The notes beneath the pieces were generated by a model. That model saw only the letters and a list, made by a program, of their open reading frames with translations. It was not told the origin of the DNA and searched no databases. A stretch of 10,622 nucleotides of DNA from contig PLZL01000330.1 of NCBI GenBank assembly GCA_003152145.1, positions 1,489-12,110 of the forward strand, given 5' to 3'. The first letter of the stretch is position 1. Each line of letters starts with the position of its first letter. This document shows, piece after piece, positions 1-7,183 of the stretch. The DNA is from Limisphaerales bacterium. Its GTDB lineage: Bacteria > Verrucomicrobiota > Verrucomicrobiae > Limisphaerales > UBA11358. Position numbers and translations under genes: made by a program.

Positions 1-17
1 CAGGCGCGATGCCTGTC

Positions 18-416
18 CTACTTGGCAAGTTTGAAATCCGCCGGACGCTCGACCAAATGCAGCAGGTTCCCCTCCCCGTCCTCAAAGAATAAAACCCTGC
101 CGCCGCCCGCCGCTGGTTTCATTTCTTCCGTGAATTTCACGCCGCGCGCTTCCAGTTCGGTTTTCGCCGCGTCCAATGACAGCACACGCAGCGCAATGTG
201 GCGGAAACCTTGCAGCTTGTTGTTGCCGCGCTCCGGCAATGGCTCTTCAGCCGCGTAAATCTCAAACCAGCCACCGCCGGGCAGGGCGATGAGCAGCGTC
301 GCCGGAGTCTTGCCGTTGTTGAAAATTTCACGCGCGCCCAATACACGTTCATACCAGTTTTTCAGCGTGACGGGATTCGTGGCGGGAATGGCGATGTGTT
401 CAATGGAGATGTTCAT
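18..416 (-). CDS. VOC-superfamily (glyoxalase/bleomycin-resistance fold) protein
   Basis: A complete 132-residue protein with the two beta-alpha-beta-beta-beta modules expected of the vicinal oxygen chelate fold. The first module opens with IEHIAIPA (His7) and runs to WFEIYAAEE (Glu52). The second opens with FRHIALRV (His73) and ends with GNLLHLVER (His120 or Glu123). These positions are where metal ligands sit in glyoxalase I-like members, so a metal-dependent lyase, isomerase or dioxygenase-like activity is plausible, but the substrate cannot be read from sequence. Length is typical of single-domain VOC proteins. No signal peptide is seen, so it is probably cytoplasmic. It is transcribed away from eda across a 107-base A/T-rich gap. 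The ATG at 416 is the only start that keeps the first beta strand and His7. The family is clear; the specific function is not. Confidence 0.85.
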   Translation of the reverse strand: MNISIEHIAIPATNPVTLKNWYERVLGAREIFNNGKTPATLLIALPGGGWFEIYAAEEPLPERGNNKLQGFRHIALRVLSLDAAKTELEARGVKFTEEMKPAAGGGRVLFFEDGEGNLLHLVERPADFKLAK

Positions 417-422
417 GTCTTA

Positions 423-450
423 ATTAAAAATTAAAAATTAAAAATTAAAA
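423..450. repeat. Four tandem copies of the heptamer ATTAAAA
   Basis: ATTAAAA occurs four times head to tail without mismatch, followed by another A-rich stretch to about 456. It lies in the divergent gap between the VOC gene and eda. A tract of this kind could act as an UP-like or bent promoter element, or be a slippage-prone repeat. Only the repeat itself is directly seen. Confidence 0.9.
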
Positions 451-481
451 ACAAAAATCGCTTCGAAATTTCAATTTCCAG

Positions 482-509
482 TTCACTTGCCGCCGCAATC
501 GTGTATCAT
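482..509 (+). promoter_or_regulatory. Possible sigma-70-type promoter for eda
   Basis: TTCACT (482-487) and TATCAT (504-509) match the -35 and -10 consensus at 4/6 and 5/6 positions with a 16-base spacer, downstream of the A/T heptamer tract. The predicted transcript would start only about 8 bases before the eda ATG, giving a near-leaderless message. This is a consensus match in a group whose promoters are poorly defined, so it is tentative. Confidence 0.3.
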
Positions 510-523
510 CCGACCACAACTTT

Positions 524-1168
524 ATGAACACCGATTCCCTCCTCAAACAGCGATTGGTCTGCGTCGCGGTAATTGACCAGCCGGATGATGCCGTGCTGCT
601 GGCCGAGGCATTGCTCGCCGGCGGCTTGAACGTCATGGAAGTCACCTTCCGCACCGCGGGCGCGGCGGACTCGATTGCGCGCATCCGCAGCGGCGTTCCC
701 CAAATCGCCATCGGCGCGGGCACCCTGCTCTCCCCCGAACAAGTGAAACAGGCCGTGGGGGCCGGCGCGCAATTTGGCGTGTCGCCCGGCCTGAATGAAT
801 CGGTTTTGGCCGAGGCGAATAAGAACGACATGCCGTTTTTCCCCGGTGTCATGACGCCGACGGAAGTGGGCCGCGCGCTCGATCTCGGCAGCAAACATTT
901 GAAATTTTTCCCGGCGGAAGCCGCTGGCGGCGTAAAAATGCTCAAAGCATTGGCCGGACCGTTCGGGCACACCGGCGTGAAATTTGTCCCGACCGGCGGC
1001 ATCAACGCGGCGTCATTGGCGGATTATCTCGCCGTGCCGCAGGTCGCCGCGATCGGCGGCTCGTGGATGGCCGAACGCAAACTCGTCAGGGAAAAGGCCT
1101 GGGCCAAAATCACGACGCTGACTGCCGAAGCGATGAAAATCATCGCGACAGTGTCGGCTAAAAGCTGA
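524..1168 (+). CDS. eda: KDPG aldolase (2-dehydro-3-deoxyphosphogluconate aldolase, class I)
   Basis: Cleaves 2-keto-3-deoxy-6-phosphogluconate to pyruvate and D-glyceraldehyde 3-phosphate in the cytoplasm. It is the last step of the Entner-Doudoroff route and of uronate breakdown; many family members also handle 4-hydroxy-2-oxoglutarate. The 214-residue length is normal for this small TIM-barrel family. The signature VMEVTFRT supplies Glu39 and Arg43. IGAGT (63-67) and the FGVSPG loop follow. HLKFFPAE carries the Schiff-base lysine at Lys127, and PTGGI (156-160) is the phosphate-binding loop. The ATG at 524 gives an N-terminus like that of characterised enzymes; no Shine-Dalgarno sequence precedes it. 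The pectin genes nearby would generate its substrate once 2-keto-3-deoxygluconate is phosphorylated, but no kinase gene is in the window. It is separated from the convergent GH105 operon by a paired-hairpin repeat. Confidence 0.93.
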   Translation: MNTDSLLKQRLVCVAVIDQPDDAVLLAEALLAGGLNVMEVTFRTAGAADSIARIRSGVPQIAIGAGTLLSPEQVKQAVGAGAQFGVSPGLNESVLAEANKNDMPFFPGVMTPTEVGRALDLGSKHLKFFPAEAAGGVKMLKALAGPFGHTGVKFVPTGGINAASLADYLAVPQVAAIGGSWMAERKLVREKAWAKITTLTAEAMKIIATVSAKS

Positions 1169-1187
1169 CGCTCACACTGCCGCGAGG

Positions 1188-1267
1188 TTTTGGACTGCGC
1201 CAGCCCTCTGGCGCTTTGGAAATGCCAACACCAATCACCAGCGGCAGAGGACTGCCGCAGTCCAAGA
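1188..1267. repeat. BIME/REP-like paired hairpin repeat
   Basis: Two 27-base arms (1188-1214 and 1241-1267) are inverted copies of one another with four mismatches. Each arm contains its own hairpin: GCGCCAG-ccct-CTGGCGC on the left and, read on the other strand, GCGGCAG-tcct-CTGCCGC on the right. Two of the four differences are a compensatory C-G to G-C swap that keeps the stem intact. A weaker match of CGCGAG and CTCGCG lies outside the arms. It fills the gap between the convergent eda and GH105 genes and might act as a bidirectional terminator or transcript stabiliser; no T-run is present. The architecture is that of a mobile REP pair, but copy number cannot be judged from one window. Confidence 0.8.
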
Positions 1268-1294
1268 CGCTCTCGCGTAATCGTAAATCCAAAA

Positions 1295-3829
1295 TCAGTT
1301 TCCAATCGTCACCTGCAATGGCGCGGCGAGGCGTTCAGCGAAGCGGCTGACGTATTTGTTCCAGGCTTCTGGATTTGGAAAATCGCGGCTCTTGCTCCAG
1401 CCCGCGCCAAAATAATAAACGAATGGCTTGCCGACTTCGGCGGACGCGATGGCGAGATTATTGGCAATCGGCGGCAAGCCTTCGGGACCGGGCGTCACCA
1501 GATCAGCCGCAGCGGGCGCGGGAAAACTGTTTGTCTCGGTCACAAATTCCTTGATGCCACTTGGTAAAATAATTCCAACGGCGATGTTGCCTTGGTCGCG
1601 GTCCGTCGGCTGCCAGTAAGTTTGCCAGCCATCTCTTTTATCTTGAGTCCATGAACCGCCGCTGCCATCAAACGGAACCTCGCCAGGGTTATTGGTTTGA
1701 CCGCCACCTGGCCTTTGCGCAATGCCCACGCCGATTTGAAGCGGCGATTTGTCGTCGCTGCTGAAAATACTTTCCGCGCGGCTCATGTTTGAACCGGCGT
1801 CAATGCTGATGCGTTTCGTCTCGGAAACTTTTCGCCCGCCCGCGTCCCATGTGTCGTAGGTCAGTTCAAATTCGGAACGGATCGGGCCGGTGGTGATGAC
1901 GCGCGCGCTGCGAAAATTGATTGAGACGTAAAGATTCGTCCCGTTCCAGATGCCGAGCCCGCCGCCGCCGCGGCTGCGCCCGACGCGGTAATCGTCCATG
2001 CCTTCGCCGTGGTCATTGTGGTAGTCGGCGTTTTTATACCATTTGTCCACGACGAGGTCGCGCGTGCGTTTGCTCCACACGTCAATGCCGCTGCTGATTG
2101 TCCCCTCGCCCTTGATGAGGTCTTGATGATACATCCGATGCGCGGTGCGGTCGCTCTCCCACGCCATGTCGTTGAAACGCTCGGTGATTTGCCGCGCGTA
2201 AGTCTTCACAATGGGTGGCGGGACGGCGGCCAGAGCGGAAGCGTCTAAAATGTAAAACGTCCGCGTCTCGCCCGGCGTAAGATCAATTTGGAAAAGTAAT
2301 TTGTCGGGCGCAGAATTTGATTCCGAATAAGTTTGTGAATCTAAAATACGCGATGAAAGGCCATCCATAATAACGAATTTGTGCGTCCTCAATAATTTTG
2401 AAATATCAACCTCAATGGGACTTCCACTCCAGTCTTCTTTGTAGATGCCTGCTGTCCGTAGATTAATTACTGCGGTTTCACAATCGCGGCGAAACTCCGT
2501 TGGATTAGTCACTTTGACTTTAAGAAGAGGCTGCCAAGTTGTATGGTGGCCGCTGTCAGGCGGAGAATTATCCACCACATGCATTGATTCAGTCCCTCCC
2601 TTTAGAACTTTTTCTTCCAAAACCGCCATCCGATAAACCTCGCTGCCTGCGAGCAAAAAGACGCCGCCGCCGTAAGGCTGCGTTGAATCTTCCGCGAATC
2701 TCACCGGTTGGCTGCCCGCCGGTTGAATGTGCGTCAGTTTGCCGTCGGCATCCACGCAGCCGACGAGCGCGGGCCATGCCTTGCGGACGGCGGGTTCAAA
2801 GGTCGTGCGGTCGAGCAGCCCTTGATTCACACCCCACGCGAGGCCGTAGGTGAACATCGCCGAGCCGCTGGCTTCCGGCATCGGATAATCCTCCGGGTCG
2901 AGCAGGCTCGCGCGCCATAGGCCGTCCGGCTGCTGGAGCGACAGGATTTTTCCCGCCATGTCTTTGAACAATTGCTCGAAACGCGGCCGGTCGGGATGAT
3001 TCATCGGCAGATATTGCAGCATCCGGACGGTCGCGGCGAAAACCCAGCCGTTGCCGCGGCTCCAGAAGATTTTCGCCCCGTTTGTCCCGGCCTGGTTGAA
3101 AAACGTGCTGTCGCGGAAAAAGAGATGGTCGTTCGTGCTGTAAAGATAATCCGTCGTGCGCCACCAGTTCGTCACCGCGAAATCCAGGTAACGCTCGTCG
3201 CCCGTCGCCGCATAAAGGCGCGTCCACGTCGGCGGCGCCATGAAGAGCGCGTCGCACCACGACCATTGGTCCTGCCCCAGCCGGTTGTCCAGCCCCCGCA
3301 CCGGCGGCGGATTGGCGAGAATCCAGTCAAAGTGTTCGCGCATCGGCACAATCATCCTGTTTTCGCGGTAAAGAAAATAAAGCTCGGCGCAGACCTGGCC
3401 GTAGCACTGGTCGTCGGCGTGGTATTTGCGGCCCTGATATTGGGGCAATATCCAGCCATTGGTCTCGCCTTTGTCGAACATCGCATCGCGGTATTTTGGG
3501 TCGCCGGAAATTCCCGCCAGCGTCATCATGCCCACGTCGCCCACGGAACAAATCCAGCCGGTCGGGCGGAGCGTGACCGGATTCGCAAGCTGCCAGTCGG
3601 CCACACGCTCCATTGCCTTGAGAACCGCTCCTGGATTTATCTCCCGTGAAAGAGGCATGATGAGCGCGCCACCAAATCCCTCGGGATGATGATTCGGCTG
3701 GGCCGGATTCTGCGGCACACGCGGCGTCGGAGTGATGATGTCTGGCGCGGGTTTTTGCGCGAATAATTGAAAGCTGACAGCGAGAAAAACCGCGGTGAAA
3801 ACGGCGGAACGTGTCATGGACATTTTCAT
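1295..3829 (-). CDS. Secreted GH105 unsaturated glucuronyl/rhamnogalacturonyl hydrolase fused to DUF4861
   Basis: From the ATG at 3829 the protein has 844 residues. A TTG two codons upstream (3835) is possible but less likely; residue numbers here count from that TTG. The N-terminus has a basic start, a hydrophobic core and an AQ cleavage-like site near residues 26-27, so it is probably exported. Residues about 70-405 are a GH105/GH88 (alpha/alpha)6 barrel: RPTGWICSVGD, YHADDQCYGQ, and WSWCDALFMAPP, where Asp195 lies in the motif that carries the catalytic acid in YteR-like enzymes. SRGNGWVFAA and ASGSAMFTYGLAWGVN follow. Known family members hydrolyse the unsaturated uronyl residue left by pectin or rhamnogalacturonan lyases. 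Residues about 430-840 match DUF4861, a family of unknown function, best seen in YHNDHGEGMDDYRVGR and the following glycine-rich run. The stop of the upstream GH88/GH105 gene is 9 bases away, so the two are probably one operon. DNA encoding the domain junction is markedly A/T-rich. Confidence 0.88.
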   Translation of the reverse strand: MKMSMTRSAVFTAVFLAVSFQLFAQKPAPDIITPTPRVPQNPAQPNHHPEGFGGALIMPLSREINPGAVLKAMERVADWQLANPVTLRPTGWICSVGDVGMMTLAGISGDPKYRDAMFDKGETNGWILPQYQGRKYHADDQCYGQVCAELYFLYRENRMIVPMREHFDWILANPPPVRGLDNRLGQDQWSWCDALFMAPPTWTRLYAATGDERYLDFAVTNWWRTTDYLYSTNDHLFFRDSTFFNQAGTNGAKIFWSRGNGWVFAATVRMLQYLPMNHPDRPRFEQLFKDMAGKILSLQQPDGLWRASLLDPEDYPMPEASGSAMFTYGLAWGVNQGLLDRTTFEPAVRKAWPALVGCVDADGKLTHIQPAGSQPVRFAEDSTQPYGGGVFLLAGSEVYRMAVLEEKVLKGGTESMHVVDNSPPDSGHHTTWQPLLKVKVTNPTEFRRDCETAVINLRTAGIYKEDWSGSPIEVDISKLLRTHKFVIMDGLSSRILDSQTYSESNSAPDKLLFQIDLTPGETRTFYILDASALAAVPPPIVKTYARQITERFNDMAWESDRTAHRMYHQDLIKGEGTISSGIDVWSKRTRDLVVDKWYKNADYHNDHGEGMDDYRVGRSRGGGGLGIWNGTNLYVSINFRSARVITTGPIRSEFELTYDTWDAGGRKVSETKRISIDAGSNMSRAESIFSSDDKSPLQIGVGIAQRPGGGQTNNPGEVPFDGSGGSWTQDKRDGWQTYWQPTDRDQGNIAVGIILPSGIKEFVTETNSFPAPAAADLVTPGPEGLPPIANNLAIASAEVGKPFVYYFGAGWSKSRDFPNPEAWNKYVSRFAERLAAPLQVTIGN

Positions 3830-3838
3830 GGGCAAAAA

Positions 3839-5083
3839 TTATTGGCTGTCAGTCAGTTGTTGCAATTCAATTCCGGCGAGTATGAACGGCCCGACGCCCT
3901 TGAGGTCGTTCTTCACAACAGGTTCACTCACGTAATAATCAAACGAGCCATCGCGCGGGCGCCCGGTAGAATTGGTAAAACCCAGACCGGCCACTGAACA
4001 ACATTGCGTCAATGACCATTTCCCGCCGCCGTCGTCCTTGATGAGATGTTTCACGATGCCGTCGTAGCCTTTTTCAGCCGCAGCCGCGTCGGCGAGCGGG
4101 AGATAGCCGCGATTCACACCCTTCGCCAGCGCATAGACGAACATCGCCGACGCGGTGGCTTCCTGATAATTTCCTTTTCGGTCGCCCTGGTCCATCACCT
4201 GCCACCAGAGGCCGGTCTGCGGGTCCTGATATTTCACCACGCCCGTGCACAGTTTCTGGAAAGCAGCGATGATTTGCGGACGCGCCGGATGGTTCGTCGG
4301 AAAATAATCCAGCACATCCACCAGCGCCATCGCATACCAGCCAACAGCGCGGCCCCAGAAATTCGAGGAACAGCCGGTCACCGGATTCGCCCACGGCTGG
4401 ATTTTGGCCGCGTCCCAGCCGTGATAATTCAAACCCGTTTTCGCGTCGTAAGTATGCTCGTCAACCAGCCGGATTTGTTTTGCCACGTCGTCGAACGAAT
4501 TAGTTTCGCCGAACAGCTTGGCGTATTCGGCGTAAAACGGCCCGGCCATGTAAATGCCGTCGAGCCACATCTGGTTCGTGTATCTTTGCTTGTGCCAGAA
4601 ACCGCCGTCAAACGTGCGCGGCTGTGTATCAAGCTGTTTGCGCAACAGCGCGGCGGCCTTTTGATAGCGGTCGTCGCGCGTGAGTTGCCATAGTGTGAGA
4701 GCGGTTTTGCCGGAATTGAGCGCATCAAGCTGGTATTCGTCCACCACGTAAGTCTGGACTTCGCCGTTGGCTGTGATGAACGAGCCGATGACATTCGTCG
4801 AGTAAGTGACATAAGGCGGATTATTCGTCACTCCGTCCAATTTCAACAGCGAGAGCGTGAACAACCCAACACTGTAATCCCATTTGGCCCTGCCGTCCGG
4901 CTTCCAAGCGGGAGCATCGCCGCGCTGCGTCATCACGGAACCGGCAAGGCGCACCGACCATTCGAGCGGTGTCGCTCCGGAAAATGTTTTCGATGCGGCG
5001 GTGGTTGAAGCGCAGGAAACAATCACAAAGGAAAACGAGGTGATTCCCAACAGGAACGCGGTGCGTGACAAAATCATTTTCAT
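3839..5083 (-). CDS. Lipoprotein GH88/GH105 unsaturated uronyl hydrolase
   Basis: From the ATG at 5083 this is a 414-residue protein. It begins with a lysine, a hydrophobic run and the lipobox IVSC (Cys24), so it is predicted to be lipid-anchored in the cell envelope. The reading frame stays open upstream to 5380, but those 99 codons would overlap kduI, are arginine-rich and unlike the family, and would bury the signal peptide. The barrel carries the expected GH88/GH105 landmarks: VDEYQLDALNSGK (Asp120), QMWLDGIYMAGPF (Asp175), NFWGRAVGWYAMALVDVLDY, TGLWWQVMDQ, ATASAMFVYALAKGVNRG and, near the end, a Cys-Cys containing SLTQCCSVAGLG. In this family two aspartates at such positions hydrate the 4,5 double bond of the terminal unsaturated uronic acid, releasing 5-keto-4-deoxyuronate. 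That product is the KduI substrate, and kduI is divergent next door. No clear ribosome binding site is visible. The exact glycan (galacturonan, rhamnogalacturonan or other) is not decided by the sequence. Confidence 0.87.
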   Translation of the reverse strand: MKMILSRTAFLLGITSFSFVIVSCASTTAASKTFSGATPLEWSVRLAGSVMTQRGDAPAWKPDGRAKWDYSVGLFTLSLLKLDGVTNNPPYVTYSTNVIGSFITANGEVQTYVVDEYQLDALNSGKTALTLWQLTRDDRYQKAAALLRKQLDTQPRTFDGGFWHKQRYTNQMWLDGIYMAGPFYAEYAKLFGETNSFDDVAKQIRLVDEHTYDAKTGLNYHGWDAAKIQPWANPVTGCSSNFWGRAVGWYAMALVDVLDYFPTNHPARPQIIAAFQKLCTGVVKYQDPQTGLWWQVMDQGDRKGNYQEATASAMFVYALAKGVNRGYLPLADAAAAEKGYDGIVKHLIKDDGGGKWSLTQCCSVAGLGFTNSTGRPRDGSFDYYVSEPVVKNDLKGVGPFILAGIELQQLTDSQ

Positions 5084-5184
5084 AAATCGCCGGAGGCGGC
5101 ACCGGCAATCTATCAAATGGTGCCCGCCGGCGAAGAAAATTCCTTTCGCCATCCGCCTTTGAATGACTGATCTTGCAGCTTTGG

Positions 5185-5230
5185 TGGGGCGAGCGTCCCC
5201 CCGGTCCGGTCCGTCAGCAGCCTCGCCCCA
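5185..5230. repeat. GC-rich inverted repeat in the divergent GH105/kduI gap
   Basis: TGGGGCGAG (5185-5193) is matched exactly by CTCGCCCCA (5222-5230), and pairing extends outward to GG and CC with one bulged base. The loop is 28 bases and GC-rich. It sits between the divergent GH105 operon and kduI, so it could affect transcription of either, or simply be a dispersed repeat. No T-run makes it a terminator. Confidence 0.6.
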
Positions 5231-5291
5231 TCCCCTGCCCGCCTTTGAATCCGATTGACCAGCGGCGGACTTGAAACTTAAGATAGCCATC

Positions 5292-6128
5292 ATGTTTGAA
5301 AACACCATTCGCAGGATGCCGCGCGCACAGGAAGTTGCGCGCATGACCACGCAGGAACTCCGCGACACTTTTCTTGTCACCAGCCTTTTTGCGCCGGGTC
5401 AATTGACCGGCACGTTCACCGACTTGGACCGCCTCGTTGTCGGCGGCATCATGCCAGCGGGCAAAGCCGTTGAATTGCCGAATCACAAGGAAACCGGCCG
5501 CGCGTTTTTCCTCGAACGCCGCGAATTCGGCGCCATCAACGTCGGCGGCGCGGGCGCGGTCCACGCGGACGGAAAAACTTTTTCGCTCGACCCGCTGGAC
5601 TGTGTTTATCTGCCGATGGGCACCAAGTCGGTCACGTTCGAGAGCAAGGATGCGAAGAATCCGGCGAAGTATTATTTCCTGAGCTGTCCGGCACACGCAG
5701 CGCATCCCGCCGCGACGATGAAACCAAAGGACGCCTCGCCCGTGCCGCTCGGCTCGCAGGCGGCGGCCAACAAGCGGACGATCTACAAATACATCCATCA
5801 GGGCGGCATCCAAAGCTGCCAGCTCGTGATGGGCTTCACGGCGCTGGAGGAAGGCAACGTTTGGAATTCCATGCCGCCGCACACGCACTGGCGGCGCACG
5901 GAGATTTATTTTTATTTCGACCTCGGCGCGAACGTGCTGACCCATTTCATGGGCGAGCCGCAACAGACGCGGCATTTGTTCCTGCACAACGAGGAAGTCG
6001 CGCTGTCGCCGAACTGGTCCATCCACTGCGGCTGCGGCACGGGCAATTACAAGTTCATCTGGGGCATGGCCGGCGAAAACCAGGTGTTCGACGACATGGA
6101 TGGCGTGAAGCCGCCGGATTTGCGGTAA
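5292..6128 (+). CDS. kduI: 5-dehydro-4-deoxy-D-glucuronate isomerase
   Basis: Converts 5-keto-4-deoxyuronate, released from unsaturated galacturonides, to 2,5-diketo-3-deoxygluconate. From the ATG at 5292 the protein has 278 residues, the same length as I recall for E. coli KduI. A TTG at 5271 in the same frame would add seven residues without family support. The C-terminal cupin has the zinc ligands in order: His197 and His199 in PPHTHWRRTE, Glu204 in the same stretch, and His245 in WSIHCG. IWGMAGENQVFDDMD near the C-terminus and FFLERREFGAINVGGAG in the first half are strongly characteristic. It is the first gene of a plus-strand series with kduD 90 bases downstream, and it is divergent from the two GH105-type genes that supply its substrate. 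No Shine-Dalgarno sequence is seen. The assignment is firm. Confidence 0.96.
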   Translation: MFENTIRRMPRAQEVARMTTQELRDTFLVTSLFAPGQLTGTFTDLDRLVVGGIMPAGKAVELPNHKETGRAFFLERREFGAINVGGAGAVHADGKTFSLDPLDCVYLPMGTKSVTFESKDAKNPAKYYFLSCPAHAAHPAATMKPKDASPVPLGSQAAANKRTIYKYIHQGGIQSCQLVMGFTALEEGNVWNSMPPHTHWRRTEIYFYFDLGANVLTHFMGEPQQTRHLFLHNEEVALSPNWSIHCGCGTGNYKFIWGMAGENQVFDDMDGVKPPDLR

Positions 6129-6141
6129 AACAATTCAAGCC

Positions 6142-6199
6142 GGCAGGGCTGCGCTGCCACGCAGCCGAATTTTAGGACGCGCAGCAACGCGTCCCTGCC
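6142..6199. repeat. Double-hairpin repeat between kduI and kduD
   Basis: Two perfect 7-bp hairpins lie in tandem: GGCTGCG-ctgcca-CGCAGCC (6147-6166) and GGACGCG-cagcaa-CGCGTCC (6175-6194). They are enclosed by a third inverted pair, GGCAGGG (6142-6148) and CCCTGCC (6193-6199), which competes with the inner stems. It begins 13 bases after the kduI stop, where it could slow 3' decay or separate expression of kduI and kduD. The layout resembles a REP pair. Confidence 0.75.
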
Positions 6200-6218
6200 A
6201 ACAAAAAAACAAAGATTT

Positions 6219-7076
6219 ATGAGCACACAACTTAAAACAGCAAAACAGCACAATGCACAACTGACCGGCGAATCGGAATTGCGTTCGAATCAAAGAGTCA
6301 CCGGGCGTTTTCAAAACAAAGTAGCCATCGTCACCGGCGCGAGCCGGGGCATCGGCCAAGCCATCGCCCTCGCGTTCGCGCGCGAAGGCGCCCATGCCGT
6401 CAGCGTGGACATCGGCGATCAGGCGGAAACCGCTGCAAAGGCCAAGGCGCTCGGCGCGCAGTTCAACGCCTATACTGAGGATTTCGGCAAGCTCACGCAA
6501 GCGCGCGCCGCCGAAATCGTCGCGCAGGTCGTGAAGGATTGCGGACGCGTGGACATCCTCGTCAACAACGCCGGCATCATCAAACGCGCGCCGATTGCGG
6601 ATCATCCGGAGGCCGACTGGAACGCCGTGCTGCAAATCAATCTGTCCGCGCCGTTTTTCCTGACGCAGGCGGTCTGCAAATGGTGGCTGACCGGCGGACG
6701 CGAGAAATCCCCGGCGGACGCGCGCCTCAAGGTCGTCAACATCGCCTCGATGCTGTCGTTTCAGGGCGGGATTTTTGTTCCCGGCTACACCGCCAGCAAG
6801 AGCGGCATTGCCGGCATCACCAAGGCGTTTGCCAATGAACTGGCGAAGGAGCGGATGAATTTCAACGCCGTCGCCCCCGGCTACATCACCACGGACAACA
6901 CCAAGGCGTTGCGCGCGGACCCCGTCCGCAGCAAGGCGATCCTCGACCGCATTCCCGAAGCCCGATGGGGCACGCCGGAGGACATCGCGGGCGGCATTCT
7001 GTATCTGGCGTCAAAAGAAGCGGATTATCTCAACGGCACCATCATGAACATGGACGGCGGCTGGCTGGCGCGCTGA
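6219..7076 (+). CDS. kduD: 2-deoxy-D-gluconate 3-dehydrogenase / 2-keto-3-deoxygluconate-forming SDR
   Basis: A classical short-chain dehydrogenase/reductase that, in pectin breakdown, reduces 2,5-diketo-3-deoxygluconate to 2-keto-3-deoxygluconate with a nicotinamide cofactor. The Rossmann glycine motif is TGASRGIG (39-46), NNAG lies at 116-119, and the catalytic set is Ser177, Tyr190 and Lys194 (GYTASKSG). The stretch VNIASMLSFQGG and the ends RIPEARWGTPEDI and MNMDGGWLAR are those of KduD rather than of general SDRs. At 285 residues it is longer than the usual roughly 250: the first 30 or so residues, polar and rich in Gln, Asn and Thr, precede the normal start of the fold. The ATG at 6219 is the only ATG before the glycine motif in this frame. 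It follows kduI with a double-hairpin repeat between them. A six-residue insert (REKSPA) lies before the serine strand. Confidence 0.93.
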   Translation: MSTQLKTAKQHNAQLTGESELRSNQRVTGRFQNKVAIVTGASRGIGQAIALAFAREGAHAVSVDIGDQAETAAKAKALGAQFNAYTEDFGKLTQARAAEIVAQVVKDCGRVDILVNNAGIIKRAPIADHPEADWNAVLQINLSAPFFLTQAVCKWWLTGGREKSPADARLKVVNIASMLSFQGGIFVPGYTASKSGIAGITKAFANELAKERMNFNAVAPGYITTDNTKALRADPVRSKAILDRIPEARWGTPEDIAGGILYLASKEADYLNGTIMNMDGGWLAR

Positions 7077-7081
7077 ACTCG

Positions 7082-7137
7082 TTTTGGGAGCGCTGGCATC
7101 TCGCCGGCAGCCGCCGGGACGGGCGGCGCTCCCAGAA
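7082..7137. repeat. GC-rich inverted repeat between kduD and the nucleotidyltransferase gene
   Basis: TTTTGGGAGCGC (7082-7093) pairs with GCGCTCCCAGAA (7126-7137) over 11 of 12 positions. The interior is rich in CCGCC and GGCGG and can form smaller stems. It starts 5 bases after the kduD stop. It could reduce read-through into the next gene or protect the kduID transcript; no T-run follows on the plus strand. It differs in sequence from the other repeats in this window. Confidence 0.7.
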
Positions 7138-7183
7138 TCAAACATTTTCGGGCAACGGATACTGAAGGCAGAAAAAAATTAAA

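Noticed and set aside
423..450. CRISPR-like array
   Set aside because: The repeats are 7 bases, head to tail with no spacers.
2972..3649. Plus-strand open frame of 225 codons opposite the GH105 domain
   Set aside because: It has an arginine-, valine- and histidine-rich composition with no domain and lies wholly opposite a well-supported gene.
4046..4693. Plus-strand open frame of 215 codons opposite the lipoprotein hydrolase
   Set aside because: It is an antisense shadow with no recognisable motif; the minus-strand frame carries all GH88/GH105 landmarks.
5084..5380. Upstream extension of the lipoprotein GH88/GH105 frame by 99 codons
   Set aside because: It would overlap kduI, has no family similarity and would place the lipoprotein signal internally; the ATG at 5083 gives a normal signal peptide and lipobox.
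5214..6026. Minus-strand open frame of 270 codons opposite kduI
   Set aside because: It is the arginine-rich shadow of a GC-rich gene; kduI on the other strand has full family motifs.
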